This document shows, piece by piece, positions 1 to 6,181 of a stretch of DNA of 6,937 bases. Origin of the DNA: Desulfobulbaceae bacterium (GTDB lineage Bacteria; Desulfobacterota; Desulfobulbia; Desulfobulbales; Desulfocapsaceae); NCBI GenBank assembly GCA_024643445.1, contig JAHEMX010000198.1, positions 1 through 6,937 of the forward strand, given 5' to 3'. A program made the translations under genes and the position numbers. Every line of letters starts with the position of its first letter. Position 1 is the stretch's first letter. Under the pieces are notes generated by a model. It saw nothing but the letters and a program-made list of their open reading frames with translations, searched no databases and was not told the origin of the DNA.

Positions 1-1
1 A

Positions 2-643
2 GGCAGTTTCAAACAGCCATCCCTCGTCTTGGCTGATGTAGCCACGCTCATGACGCTTCCTGCCGAGGAACTGATCTCCGGTATGGCGGAGGTTATCAAG
101 CATGGCTTACTTGCAGATATCGATCTTTTTGAAAAAGTGGAACAGGGGGATTGGCCCTTGAAAACTGATTCATTGCACTCGTCTCATTCTGAAATTCAAA
201 GACTTGTTGCCCAGGCCATACAGGTAAAAATCTCCTATGTGCAAAAAGATCCCTTTGATGAAGGCATCAGAAAGCAGTTGAATATGGGACACACCTTTGC
301 GCACGCCATAGAAAAAGTAAGTAAAAATACGATTCGGCATGGTGAGGCTGTCGCCATGGGGCTTGCCTCGGCAACTGACCTTTCGGTCAGGCTGGGCTAT
401 TGTGATAATCGTCTCAAAGACCGTATCGATCTGGTTCTGAAGAAGGTTGGTTTACCTAATCGCATACCGACAAACCTCTCACCCCAGTCAATTCTTGATG
501 CGATGAGCCGGGATAAGAAACGACTGGCCCAGTCAAATAGATTAGTGCTCCCGGTGAAGGTGGGTGAAGTCTTTGTGGCTGACAATATCAACAACCACGA
601 TATTTTAAACACACTGAAGGCAATATCGGGTGCAAATAGCTAA
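2..643 (+). CDS. aroB: 3-dehydroquinate synthase, C-terminal part (5' end outside window)
   Basis: This cytoplasmic enzyme converts DAHP (3-deoxy-D-arabino-heptulosonate 7-phosphate) to 3-dehydroquinate, the second step of the shikimate pathway, using NAD and a divalent metal. The reading frame is open from base 2, so the gene begins upstream. The TTG at 29 is internal, because the codons before it (GSFKQPSLVL) already match the family. About 213 codons are visible out of roughly 350-370 usual for AroB. The metal-binding residues expected of the family are present: Glu in GMAEVIKHG (visible residue 30), the first His of GHTFAHAIE (residue 97) and His of RHGEAVAMG (residue 113). The C-terminal RDKKR...RLVLP segment is also typical of AroB. 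The gene ends with TAG and converges on the efflux operon. Other sugar-phosphate cyclases of this superfamily are possible, but the C-terminal segment favours AroB. No damage is seen in the visible part. Confidence 0.95.
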   Translation, partial: GSFKQPSLVLADVATLMTLPAEELISGMAEVIKHGLLADIDLFEKVEQGDWPLKTDSLHSSHSEIQRLVAQAIQVKISYVQKDPFDEGIRKQLNMGHTFAHAIEKVSKNTIRHGEAVAMGLASATDLSVRLGYCDNRLKDRIDLVLKKVGLPNRIPTNLSPQSILDAMSRDKKRLAQSNRLVLPVKVGEVFVADNINNHDILNTLKAISGANS

Positions 644-869
644 CAAGAGCGAACCTCGATGCTCAACCTTTGCGAGCCAATAACGAAGGTTGGCTATTTC
701 CGTAAGATTTATCTGTGCCAGAAGGCTCAGAAGAAGCGTTCCCTGCCTTTTTGAGCTTCTCCCCTTCATACCTAACATCCCAGAAGTACAGAAAAATGCA
801 CCATTTTCTTTCTATCGTCAAGGCTCCCAGCGTAACCCCATCCTTTAGTACTGTCTCATGAGGCTAACC
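644..869. other. Convergent intergenic gap with weak hairpins
   Basis: This 226-base stretch lies between two genes that end facing each other, so terminators for both would be expected here. I see only weak inverted repeats and no classical GC-rich stem followed by a T tract. Candidates are caacctt/aaggttg at 664-670 and 686-692, which competes with agccaa/ttggct at 675-680 and 690-695; agaagc/gcttct at 732-737 and 755-760, overlapping gctca/tgagc at 725-729 and 752-756; and aaaatg/cattt t at 793-798 and 802-807. No ORF with a plausible ribosome binding site was recognised. Confidence 0.5.
725..760. terminator. Possible weak bidirectional terminator hairpin
   Basis: Two alternative stems lie here: gctca with tgagc (725-729 and 752-756) and agaagc with gcttct (732-737 and 755-760). 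The loop contains a short T run (748-752). The site sits about 80 bases after the aroB stop and about 110 bases after the end of the efflux operon on the other strand, a sensible place for a shared terminator. The stems are short, and no T tract follows on either strand, so the call is tentative and rests mainly on position. Confidence 0.2.
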
Positions 870-3800
870 TCACTGTGTGGTCACGGGAGCAGGCTTTTGT
901 GAAAACAAGGGGCTCTCCTTCTGGAGTTTTGACTTATCACTCGCGACCAGTATATAGATTGACGGAATGACGAAAAGGGTAAACAGCGTGCCGATGGCCA
1001 TGCCCCCGACGAGCACCAGGCCGATCGAATTACGGGCCGCCGCACCGGCACCGGTGACCAGGGTTAACGGGAAATGACCGGCGATAGTCGCTCCGGTGGT
1101 CATCAGGATCGGTCTCAGTCTGGTGATGGCGGCTTCGTGTACCGCTTCCCGCTTGGCAATGCCCTGCATCTGCAGTTTGTTGGCAAACTCGACGATGAGG
1201 ATACCATTTTTTGAGATCAAGCCAACCAGGGTGACCAGTCCTACCTGAGAGTAGATGTTCATGGTGGTAGTCCATCCGTGTGTCCAGAAAGCAACGCTGG
1301 GATCAGGCATCTTCAGGAAGGTGAAAATCATGGCTCCGAACATGGCAAGTGGCACTGACCCGGCCAGGATAACGAAAGGATCGCGGAAACTGTTGAATTG
1401 TGCGGCCAGCACCAGGAAAATTAAAACTACCGCCAGGGCAAAGGCCTGGACGAATTTATTACCCTCTTTTCGCAGTTGCCGGGATTCCCCAGTATAATCG
1501 AGGACGTATCCCTTTGGGATGATTTTTTCGGCTTCGCCTTCCAGAAAGCGCAGCGCTTCGTCCAGCGGTCGTACGGACACCCCGCTGATCTTGACTGCAT
1601 TGAGTTGCTGAAAGCGGTTGAGGGAGCGCGGTACGGTGCTGTTCTTGATGGTGGCGATGGTACTGAGAGGGACCAGCTGACCACTTCCTCCCGTGACATA
1701 GATATTGCGTAACTGGTCCGGGTTGAGCCGATCCATGCGCTGGATCTGCGGGATAACCTTGTAACTGCGGCCGCCGATGTTAAAGCGGTTGACAAAATTG
1801 CCGCCGACCATGGAAGCCAGATCCGCGCCCACCTGCTGCAGGTTAAGACCCAGGTCCGCCACCATGTCCCGATCAAAGACCAACTCAGACTGGGGTTGAT
1901 CGATCTTTACATCGATAAGGGGGGGGAAGGCGAACATGCCGCTTTTCATGGCAGCAAACTGGATCTTGTTGGCGAAACTCAGAATCTGCTCCGACTCGGC
2001 GGTTGAGGCGAGGATGAACTCCACCGGAAACTGCCCGCCGCCGGGTAGAGCCGGAGGGAGTACCGGAAACATACGAATACCGGTAATGGCGTGCAGCTTC
2101 TGCTGCACTTCGGGCATGATTTGAAAAATAGTGCGTTCCCGCTCCTTCCACGGTTTGACGACCATGCCGCCAAAACCTGAGGAGGGGAAGGTTATCTGGA
2201 AAACAAACCTGGTTTCCGGCACGCTGAGAAAGGCCTCATTGACTGCTGCAGCATAGCGACTTGTCTGGTCGAGGGTGGAGTTGGCTGCTGCATCCAGGAT
2301 ACCGAAAATAACTCCCTGATCCTCCGTCGGCGCCAGTTCTCTCGCGGACATGTTGAACATCGGGATGGTACAGAGGCTCACGATTAGCCAGACCAGGTAG
2401 ACGGCTGGTCTGGCATTCAGAGTTTTGTTCAGCATCCTCCCGTAGAGATTTTTAATTTTTTTAAAATCCCGTTCTATTTTTCCAGCCAAGCCATGTTCGG
2501 TCATGCCTGCCTTGAGCAGGCGCGAGGCCATCATCGGCGAAAGCGTTAGGGCGACAATGCCGGAGATAACTACGGCTCCGGCCAGGGTAAAGGCAAATTC
2601 CCGAAAGAGCGAGCCGGTCAGACCGCCCTGCAAACCGATCGGCGCATAAACAGCGGCCAGGGTTACGGTCATGGACATCAGTGGTCTCACCAGTTCGCGG
2701 GCACCGAGTATGGCTGCCTGCATCGGCGATTGTCCCTCGCTGAGGTGGCGCTCGACGTTTTCCACAACCACGATGGCGTCGTCAACCACCAGACCGACGG
2801 AGAGTACCACGGCCAGCAGGGTGAGCAGGTTGATAGTGAAACCGAACACCTGCATCAGGAATATCGCTCCGATCAGAGACAAGGGGATGACGATGACCGG
2901 AATGATTGCCGCCCGCATCGACCCGAGAAACAGGAAAATGATACAGATAACGATAAGCAGGGTTTCACTCAGCGTCTTGATCACCTCATGAATGGCGTTA
3001 TCGATATAGGCAGTACCGTCGTAGGCGATGCGACCCTGCAGGCCATTGGGCAATTGTTTTGAGATGGCAACCATCTCGCTGCGCACACGTTTGATCACGT
3101 CCAGGGAGTTGGCGTTCGGCAGGGGCCAGATACCCATGAAGATCGCCGTCTGCCCGGAAAAGCGGACATCTGTGTCATAATTCTCGGCACCCAGGACGAC
3201 ATCGGCGATATCCTGCAACCGTATGACAGCCCCGTTCTTTTCCCGGAGCACCATTCGCTTAAATTCCTCCACCGACTGCAGATCAGTGTTGGTGGTCAGG
3301 TTGACCTGAATCAGCGAACCTTTGGTACTGCCCACGGCTGCCAGGAAATTGTTGGTTGCAAGGGCCTCGCGCACCTGCACCGGGCTGATATTGAAGGCGG
3401 CCATCCGGTCGGGTTTGAGCCAGATACGCATCGCAAAAGTCCTCGCCCCCAGAATGTCGGCGCGCTGCACGCCTTCAAGGGCGGAAAGCCGCGGCTGGAC
3501 GACACGAACCAGATAGTCGGTAATTTGATTCTCCTGGAGAATATCGGAGGTAAAATTCAGATAGGCAGAAGCGAACTGGCTGTCGGCCGATTGAACGTTG
3601 ATGACCGGTACCTCGGCTTCCGGAGGGAGGTCGCCGCGCACCTGATCCACCTTGGAACTGATTTCCGAAAGCGCCTTGATCGGGTCGTAGTTGATTCTCA
3701 GGCGGGCATTGATGGTGGAGAGTCCCTGCACGCTTTGGGACTCAACGTAGTCAATGCCATCAGCGGCGGCGATGACCCGTTCCATGGGGCTGGTAATGAA

Positions 3801-3983
3801 ACCGAGCACCAGCTCGGCACTGGCCCCAACATAGGCCGTGGTAACGGTGACTACCGCGTTATCACTGCGGGGGTACTGGCGCACGTTCAGGGAGCGAATG
3901 GCCTGCAGTCCTGCGATGATGATCAGGAAGCTGATGACCAGGGCCAGGACGGGACGACGAATGAAAATATCGGTAAAGGTCAT
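870..3983 (-). CDS. RND efflux pump inner-membrane transporter (HAE-1 family, MexI/AcrB-like)
   Basis: This is the proton-driven pump of a tripartite drug efflux system; it works as a trimer in the inner membrane and takes substrate mainly from the periplasm. It is 1037 aa, the usual full length. The N-terminus MTFTDIFIRRPVLALVIS is typical of the MexI/MexF-type branch. The layout is TM1 at about 11-28, a large periplasmic loop at about 30-337, TM2-TM6 at about 338-490, TM7 at about 525-545, a second large periplasmic loop at about 546-844, and TM8-TM12 at about 845-1012. The proton-relay residues are present: the Asp pair 401-402 in VGLVVDDAIVVVENVER and Lys925 in LISKNGILIVEFAN, equivalent to AcrB Asp407/Asp408 and Lys940. 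This indicates HAE-1 rather than a heavy-metal pump. The start ATG lies 2 bases after the adaptor stop, with a GAGAG-like ribosome binding site inside the adaptor's 3' end, so the two are co-transcribed and probably translationally coupled. The loop between TM9 and TM10 (about 891-908) is longer than in AcrB. The substrate cannot be read from the sequence. Confidence 0.96.
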   Translation of the reverse strand: MTFTDIFIRRPVLALVISFLIIIAGLQAIRSLNVRQYPRSDNAVVTVTTAYVGASAELVLGFITSPMERVIAAADGIDYVESQSVQGLSTINARLRINYDPIKALSEISSKVDQVRGDLPPEAEVPVINVQSADSQFASAYLNFTSDILQENQITDYLVRVVQPRLSALEGVQRADILGARTFAMRIWLKPDRMAAFNISPVQVREALATNNFLAAVGSTKGSLIQVNLTTNTDLQSVEEFKRMVLREKNGAVIRLQDIADVVLGAENYDTDVRFSGQTAIFMGIWPLPNANSLDVIKRVRSEMVAISKQLPNGLQGRIAYDGTAYIDNAIHEVIKTLSETLLIVICIIFLFLGSMRAAIIPVIVIPLSLIGAIFLMQVFGFTINLLTLLAVVLSVGLVVDDAIVVVENVERHLSEGQSPMQAAILGARELVRPLMSMTVTLAAVYAPIGLQGGLTGSLFREFAFTLAGAVVISGIVALTLSPMMASRLLKAGMTEHGLAGKIERDFKKIKNLYGRMLNKTLNARPAVYLVWLIVSLCTIPMFNMSARELAPTEDQGVIFGILDAAANSTLDQTSRYAAAVNEAFLSVPETRFVFQITFPSSGFGGMVVKPWKERERTIFQIMPEVQQKLHAITGIRMFPVLPPALPGGGQFPVEFILASTAESEQILSFANKIQFAAMKSGMFAFPPLIDVKIDQPQSELVFDRDMVADLGLNLQQVGADLASMVGGNFVNRFNIGGRSYKVIPQIQRMDRLNPDQLRNIYVTGGSGQLVPLSTIATIKNSTVPRSLNRFQQLNAVKISGVSVRPLDEALRFLEGEAEKIIPKGYVLDYTGESRQLRKEGNKFVQAFALAVVLIFLVLAAQFNSFRDPFVILAGSVPLAMFGAMIFTFLKMPDPSVAFWTHGWTTTMNIYSQVGLVTLVGLISKNGILIVEFANKLQMQGIAKREAVHEAAITRLRPILMTTGATIAGHFPLTLVTGAGAAARNSIGLVLVGGMAIGTLFTLFVIPSIYILVASDKSKLQKESPLFSQKPAPVTTQ

Positions 3984-3985
3984 GG

Positions 3986-5116
3986 CTAACTCTCATCGGG
4001 CGCTGGGGCCAATTTGAAGGCAGGAGCGAGTTTATTGTCGATCTTGACCTCCTGACCGTTGCGAAGCTTGAAAACACCGGTACTCACCACCGTCTCTGCG
4101 GCTTTTACACCGGAGAGAACGGCAACAAAGTCTCCCCGCTTTTCCCCAAGGTGCACGAATTGCTGGCGCACGACCTTGCCTGGTGCTGAACCTTTTTCAG
4201 CTTTCTTGTCTTCGATGACGAAAACCGAGTCGCTGTAGGGTGCATTGAGTACAGCTGTGGCCGGGATGGTCAGCACTTCCTCCTTGGCCGGCAGGACCAC
4301 CGCCACATTGACATACATGCCGGCACGAAAATTTTCGTCAGGGTTGGCAAGTGTCGCCTGTACGCTGATATTGCGGGTGGCGGTATCAACCTCCGGGCTT
4401 ATGGCGGTGATGGTGCAGGTAACAACCTGATCCGGCAGGGCATCGGAGGTTACCCGAACCGGGAGACCAGTGCGGATCTTGGCCAGCATGTGCTGGGGCA
4501 GGGAAAAATTGACATAGATAGGATCAAGAGACTGCAAGGTGACGATGGCCTGTCCGTCGTTAAGTACCTGGCCAAGATTGATCTGGCGAATTCCCAGGCG
4601 GCCGGCAAAAGGGGCGCGAATGGTTTTTTTGGCAATCACCGCTCGAATATTGTCGGCCTGTGCCTGTGCCTGGGTAAACTGGGCTTTGGCGCTGTCGAAA
4701 TCAGACGGGGAGACAACGTTATCGGCCAGCAGTTTTTTCGTTCGGTCGAACTCCAAACGATTCAGCTCCGCAACTGACTCGGCCGACCGGAGCAGAGCCT
4801 GCTCGACTCCAATGTCCTGCTGGACCAGCAGCACCCCAGCCTCGACCATGGAGCCCGATTCAAAAGCGATGGCTACTGCTTTGCCGGTAACCTCGGCGGT
4901 TATGGTCACGCCCTGTACCGCAGCAAGGGAGCCAACCGCCGTAAGCAATGTTTCCCAGGAACTTGCCGTAACGGAAGCAGCGGTGACGATTTCCGGTGGG
5001 GGCACAAATTCTTTGCCCTTTTCGATCATTTTTCGGATCTGCAGGGCCTTGATGCCGGCGAGAGTGCCAACTACCAGTATCAGCCCCAGGAGGGTCAGAA
5101 AAATCGCTTTTTTCAT
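3986..5116 (-). CDS. RND efflux periplasmic adaptor (membrane fusion protein, MexH/AcrA-like)
   Basis: This adaptor bridges the RND pump encoded next to it and a TolC-type outer-membrane channel. It is 376 aa, close to the family norm. An N-terminal hydrophobic segment (about 4-24, after MKK) acts as a membrane anchor or signal. It contains no lipobox Cys, so unlike AcrA it is probably not a lipoprotein. Residues 69-101 form the first half of the lipoyl domain, about 102-160 a helical hairpin rich in Ala, Gln and Glu, and 163-195 the second half with the signature TIRAPFAGRLG. A beta-barrel (about 196-276) and a membrane-proximal domain (about 280-360) follow. The start is supported by GGAG about 6 bases upstream of the ATG on the minus strand. 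It is the first gene of a two-gene operon. No outer-membrane factor gene and no TetR/MarR-type regulator adjoins it in the window. Confidence 0.95.
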   Translation of the reverse strand: MKKAIFLTLLGLILVVGTLAGIKALQIRKMIEKGKEFVPPPEIVTAASVTASSWETLLTAVGSLAAVQGVTITAEVTGKAVAIAFESGSMVEAGVLLVQQDIGVEQALLRSAESVAELNRLEFDRTKKLLADNVVSPSDFDSAKAQFTQAQAQADNIRAVIAKKTIRAPFAGRLGIRQINLGQVLNDGQAIVTLQSLDPIYVNFSLPQHMLAKIRTGLPVRVTSDALPDQVVTCTITAISPEVDTATRNISVQATLANPDENFRAGMYVNVAVVLPAKEEVLTIPATAVLNAPYSDSVFVIEDKKAEKGSAPGKVVRQQFVHLGEKRGDFVAVLSGVKAAETVVSTGVFKLRNGQEVKIDNKLAPAFKLAPAPDES

Positions 5117-5141
5117 CGTTGCTCCGTCCTCGAAAAATAAG

Positions 5142-5154
5142 CCGTTCCTAACGG
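5142..5154. promoter_or_regulatory. Short inverted repeat in the efflux operon leader
   Basis: The sequence ccgtt-cct-aacgg is a 13-base interrupted palindrome, 25 bases from the adaptor start codon, upstream of it on the minus strand. Efflux operons are commonly controlled by dimeric repressors that bind such repeats near the promoter, so it is a candidate operator or leader hairpin. Each arm is only 5 bases and the match could be chance. Confidence 0.2.
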
Positions 5155-5355
5155 TTTATCACACACCCTCTCGTGCCATCACCCGAAGATGATTGCAGGT
5201 GTAAACATTTCATTAACCGTATCGATTGGCAGGTTATGATGATGTACCATGAGTTCAATTTCCATAACAGCATATATCTACTCTATCAGACGGATGTTGT
5301 CCTATTCGGGAGAGCGCTGCATCTTTGCAGATAAGATGAATTGAGGTGATAGGCT

Positions 5356-5433
5356 ATGCTGAAAAGAGTGCCGGAACCTACGAGCATGCATTCCTGCCGG
5401 GTTTTAAAAGACAAGGGTTGCTTCCTCCAATAG
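5356..5433 (+). pseudogene. Possible N-terminal remnant of a methyltransferase-like gene (25 codons)
   Basis: ATG at 5356 follows a reasonable ribosome binding site (gaggtgat at 5343-5350), and the frame runs 25 codons to TAG at 5431-5433. The first dozen residues, MLKRVPEPTSMH, resemble from memory the start of a class of SAM-dependent methyltransferases beginning roughly MKRxPEPELMD. After that the similarity stops. This could be the stub of a gene whose body was deleted, consistent with the broken mprF remnant just downstream. It could also be a chance ORF or a small peptide. The resemblance covers few residues, so confidence is low. Confidence 0.2.
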
Positions 5434-5442
5434 ATTGCCTGG

Positions 5443-5456
5443 TACTTTTAAAAGTA
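5443..5456. repeat. Perfect 14-base AT-rich palindrome
   Basis: The sequence tacttttaaaagta is its own reverse complement. It lies 26 bases beyond the stop of the mprF remnant (minus strand). Its TTTTAAAA core occurs again at 5402-5409 within gttttaaaag. It could be a binding site for a dimeric regulator or a leftover of a decayed promoter. It is too AT-rich, and lacks the T tract, to be a normal terminator. Confidence 0.3.
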
Positions 5457-5481
5457 TATAAAATCGTAATACATTTTTACT

Positions 5482-5891
5482 TCATTTGGCTACAACTCCT
5501 TTGATACCGCCACTGATGAGGGAGGTTATATTGATAAGAATCTGCGGCAGGGCAAAACCTCCCGGGCAGGCCAGATAGCGGGGCTCCCAAAGCGGGTTGT
5601 ATTTTTCTTTATAGTCACGCAAACCATCAAAATTATAGAAATGTTCGCCATGCTTGAAGAGTACGGAACCAATTCGGTTCCAGAGCGGTGCGAAGGGTCG
5701 ATTTTCCAGACCGGAGAGGGGGCCATGCCCAAATTAAAAGATTTGAAGCCCTGCTCCTTTCCCCATAAAATCAGGTTGATAAACAGGTAATCCATGACAC
5801 TCCGAGGAGCCTCTTCGGAGAATCGCATCAAATCAAGCGACAGTTCCTGTTTGTTCGCTCCGAGCCACAGATTGGCTGTAGGGTCAGGTGG
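5482..5891 (-). pseudogene. mprF: Truncated, frameshifted mprF / DUF2156 C-terminal remnant (lysyl-phosphatidylglycerol synthase type)
   Basis: Family members transfer an aminoacyl group from tRNA to phosphatidylglycerol, giving resistance to cationic peptides. Only the end of the catalytic DUF2156 domain survives, about 136 codons against about 850 for full-length MprF. Reading from an in-frame TAG at 5894-5892, the first part contains ANLWLGANKQELSLDLMRFS, then MDYLFINLILWGKEQGF and FNLGMAP. A single base is missing in the C run at 5722-5718 (minus strand). The match resumes in the next frame with LSGLENRPFAPLW, KHGEHFYNFDGLRDYKEKY, WEPRYLACPGG and LISGGIKGVV, ending at TGA 5484-5482. An uninterrupted reading from 5831 instead leaves the family sequence after FNLGMAP and continues into unrelated residues. 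No ribosome binding site or N-terminal membrane domain is present. Loss of the 5' end makes this a relic even if the frameshift were a sequencing error. The identification rests on recognised family motifs. Confidence 0.85.
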
Positions 5892-6002
5892 CTATTGTAT
5901 CCGTGGTGGAAGGTTTGAGTTTGTGTTGAAAAAGCTACGAAAATAATTACTTTCTCCAGAATTAAAAGGCCTGCGTTTCAACAAATTGAATCCCTGCAGT
6001 TT

Positions 6003-6017
6003 CCAGAAGGGTTCTGG
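6003..6017. promoter_or_regulatory. 15-base inverted repeat upstream of yiaW
   Basis: The sequence ccagaa-ggg-ttctgg has 6-base perfect arms around a 3-base centre. It lies about 145 bases before the yiaW start and just upstream of an AT-rich block that could contain a promoter. It is a candidate operator for the plus-strand operon, but it might equally be a chance repeat in decayed coding sequence. Confidence 0.22.
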
Positions 6018-6069
6018 TCTGATTTAAAGTATGCTTAAATCCTGAACAAAAAAAAGGACTGAATTTTTC

Positions 6070-6144
6070 ATGCCTGCTAAACAAGGCTCTTTTTATCAAC
6101 CGGTGAAGTCGGAGGATGTTTATGGCAACCCGCCTGTTTCATGA
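6070..6144 (+). CDS. Possible 24-codon small ORF before yiaW
   Basis: ATG at 6070 opens a frame encoding MPAKQGSFYQPVKSEDVYGN and a few more residues, ending at TGA 6142-6144. The composition is polar and not membrane-like. The nearest purine-rich stretch, aagga at 6054-6058, is rather far upstream, so translation is doubtful. It overlaps the next small ORF in another frame. No family was recognised. Confidence 0.2.
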   Translation: MPAKQGSFYQPVKSEDVYGNPPVS

Positions 6145-6181
6145 AATGAGAGGAGGAATAGATGGAAGGACGAGTTCTTGA
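6116..6181 (+). CDS. Possible leader peptide ORF overlapping the yiaW start
   Basis: A short frame opens at ATG 6122 (19 codons) or at ATG 6116 in the same frame (21 codons), and ends at TGA 6179-6181. The strong ribosome binding site ggagg at 6111-6115 is 6 bases before the ATG at 6122. The peptide begins MATRLFHEMRGGIDG. The ORF spans the ribosome binding site of yiaW and ends 20 bases inside yiaW, so ribosomes translating it would cross the yiaW initiation region. This arrangement fits translational coupling or control, but the ORF may be incidental. Confidence 0.3.
   Translation: MFMATRLFHEMRGGIDGRTSS

Larger units (their letters stand above)
5117..5481. other. Long intergenic region upstream of the efflux operon
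   Basis: These 365 bases contain no convincing full gene. The part next to 5117 must carry the leader of the minus-strand efflux operon and probably its promoter. I could not pick a -35/-10 pair of good quality on the minus strand. A short inverted repeat ccgtt-cct-aacgg (5142-5154) lies about 25 bases upstream of the adaptor start. A 25-codon ORF with a good ribosome binding site lies at 5356-5433 on the plus strand. Farther left-to-right there are two TTTTAAAA cores (5402-5409 and 5446-5453), the second inside a perfect 14-base palindrome. Base composition becomes AT-rich towards 5480. Confidence 0.5.
5892..6161. other. Intergenic region upstream of the yiaW-yiaV operon
   Basis: These 270 bases separate the mprF remnant from the plus-strand operon and should contain its promoter. 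I see AT-rich blocks (for example gatttaaagtatgcttaaat, 6021-6040) but no good -35/-10 pair and no sigma-54 type GG/GC spacing. A run of eight A bases lies at 6048-6055. On the minus strand two protein-like frames with stops occur at about 5905-6050, possibly more gene debris. Two very small plus-strand ORFs occupy 6070-6181. Confidence 0.45.

Noticed and set aside
29..643. aroB starting at the TTG at 29
   Set aside because: The preceding nine codons in the same frame already encode family-like sequence, so the TTG is an internal Leu codon and the gene begins outside the window.
793..807. Hairpin aaaatg-cac-cattt t as terminator of the efflux operon
   Set aside because: The stem is six base pairs and almost entirely A-T, so it would be too weak for a normal intrinsic terminator.
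1427..1876. A 149-codon minus-strand ORF inside the RND gene
   Set aside because: It is an alternative frame within an intact 1037-codon gene whose own frame matches the family throughout.
3525..3989. A 154-codon plus-strand ORF antisense to the start of the RND pump
   Set aside because: It lies opposite well-conserved RND sequence, and its product resembles no family. It is a by-product of the codon pattern on the other strand.
4539..5192. A 217-codon ORF on the plus strand, antisense to the adaptor gene
   Set aside because: It is a mirror frame of a strongly supported coding gene. Its product is low-complexity (rich in Ser, Ala, Thr and Arg), with no recognisable domain and no good ribosome binding site.
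5526..5831. A stand-alone 101-aa protein on the minus strand
   Set aside because: Its N-terminal half matches the interior of the MprF catalytic domain and its C-terminal half is an out-of-frame reading of the rest, so it is part of a pseudogene rather than a gene of its own.
6012..6035. Promoter formed by ttctgg and tatgct upstream of yiaW
   Set aside because: The spacing between the two elements is only 12 bases and the matches to consensus are poor.
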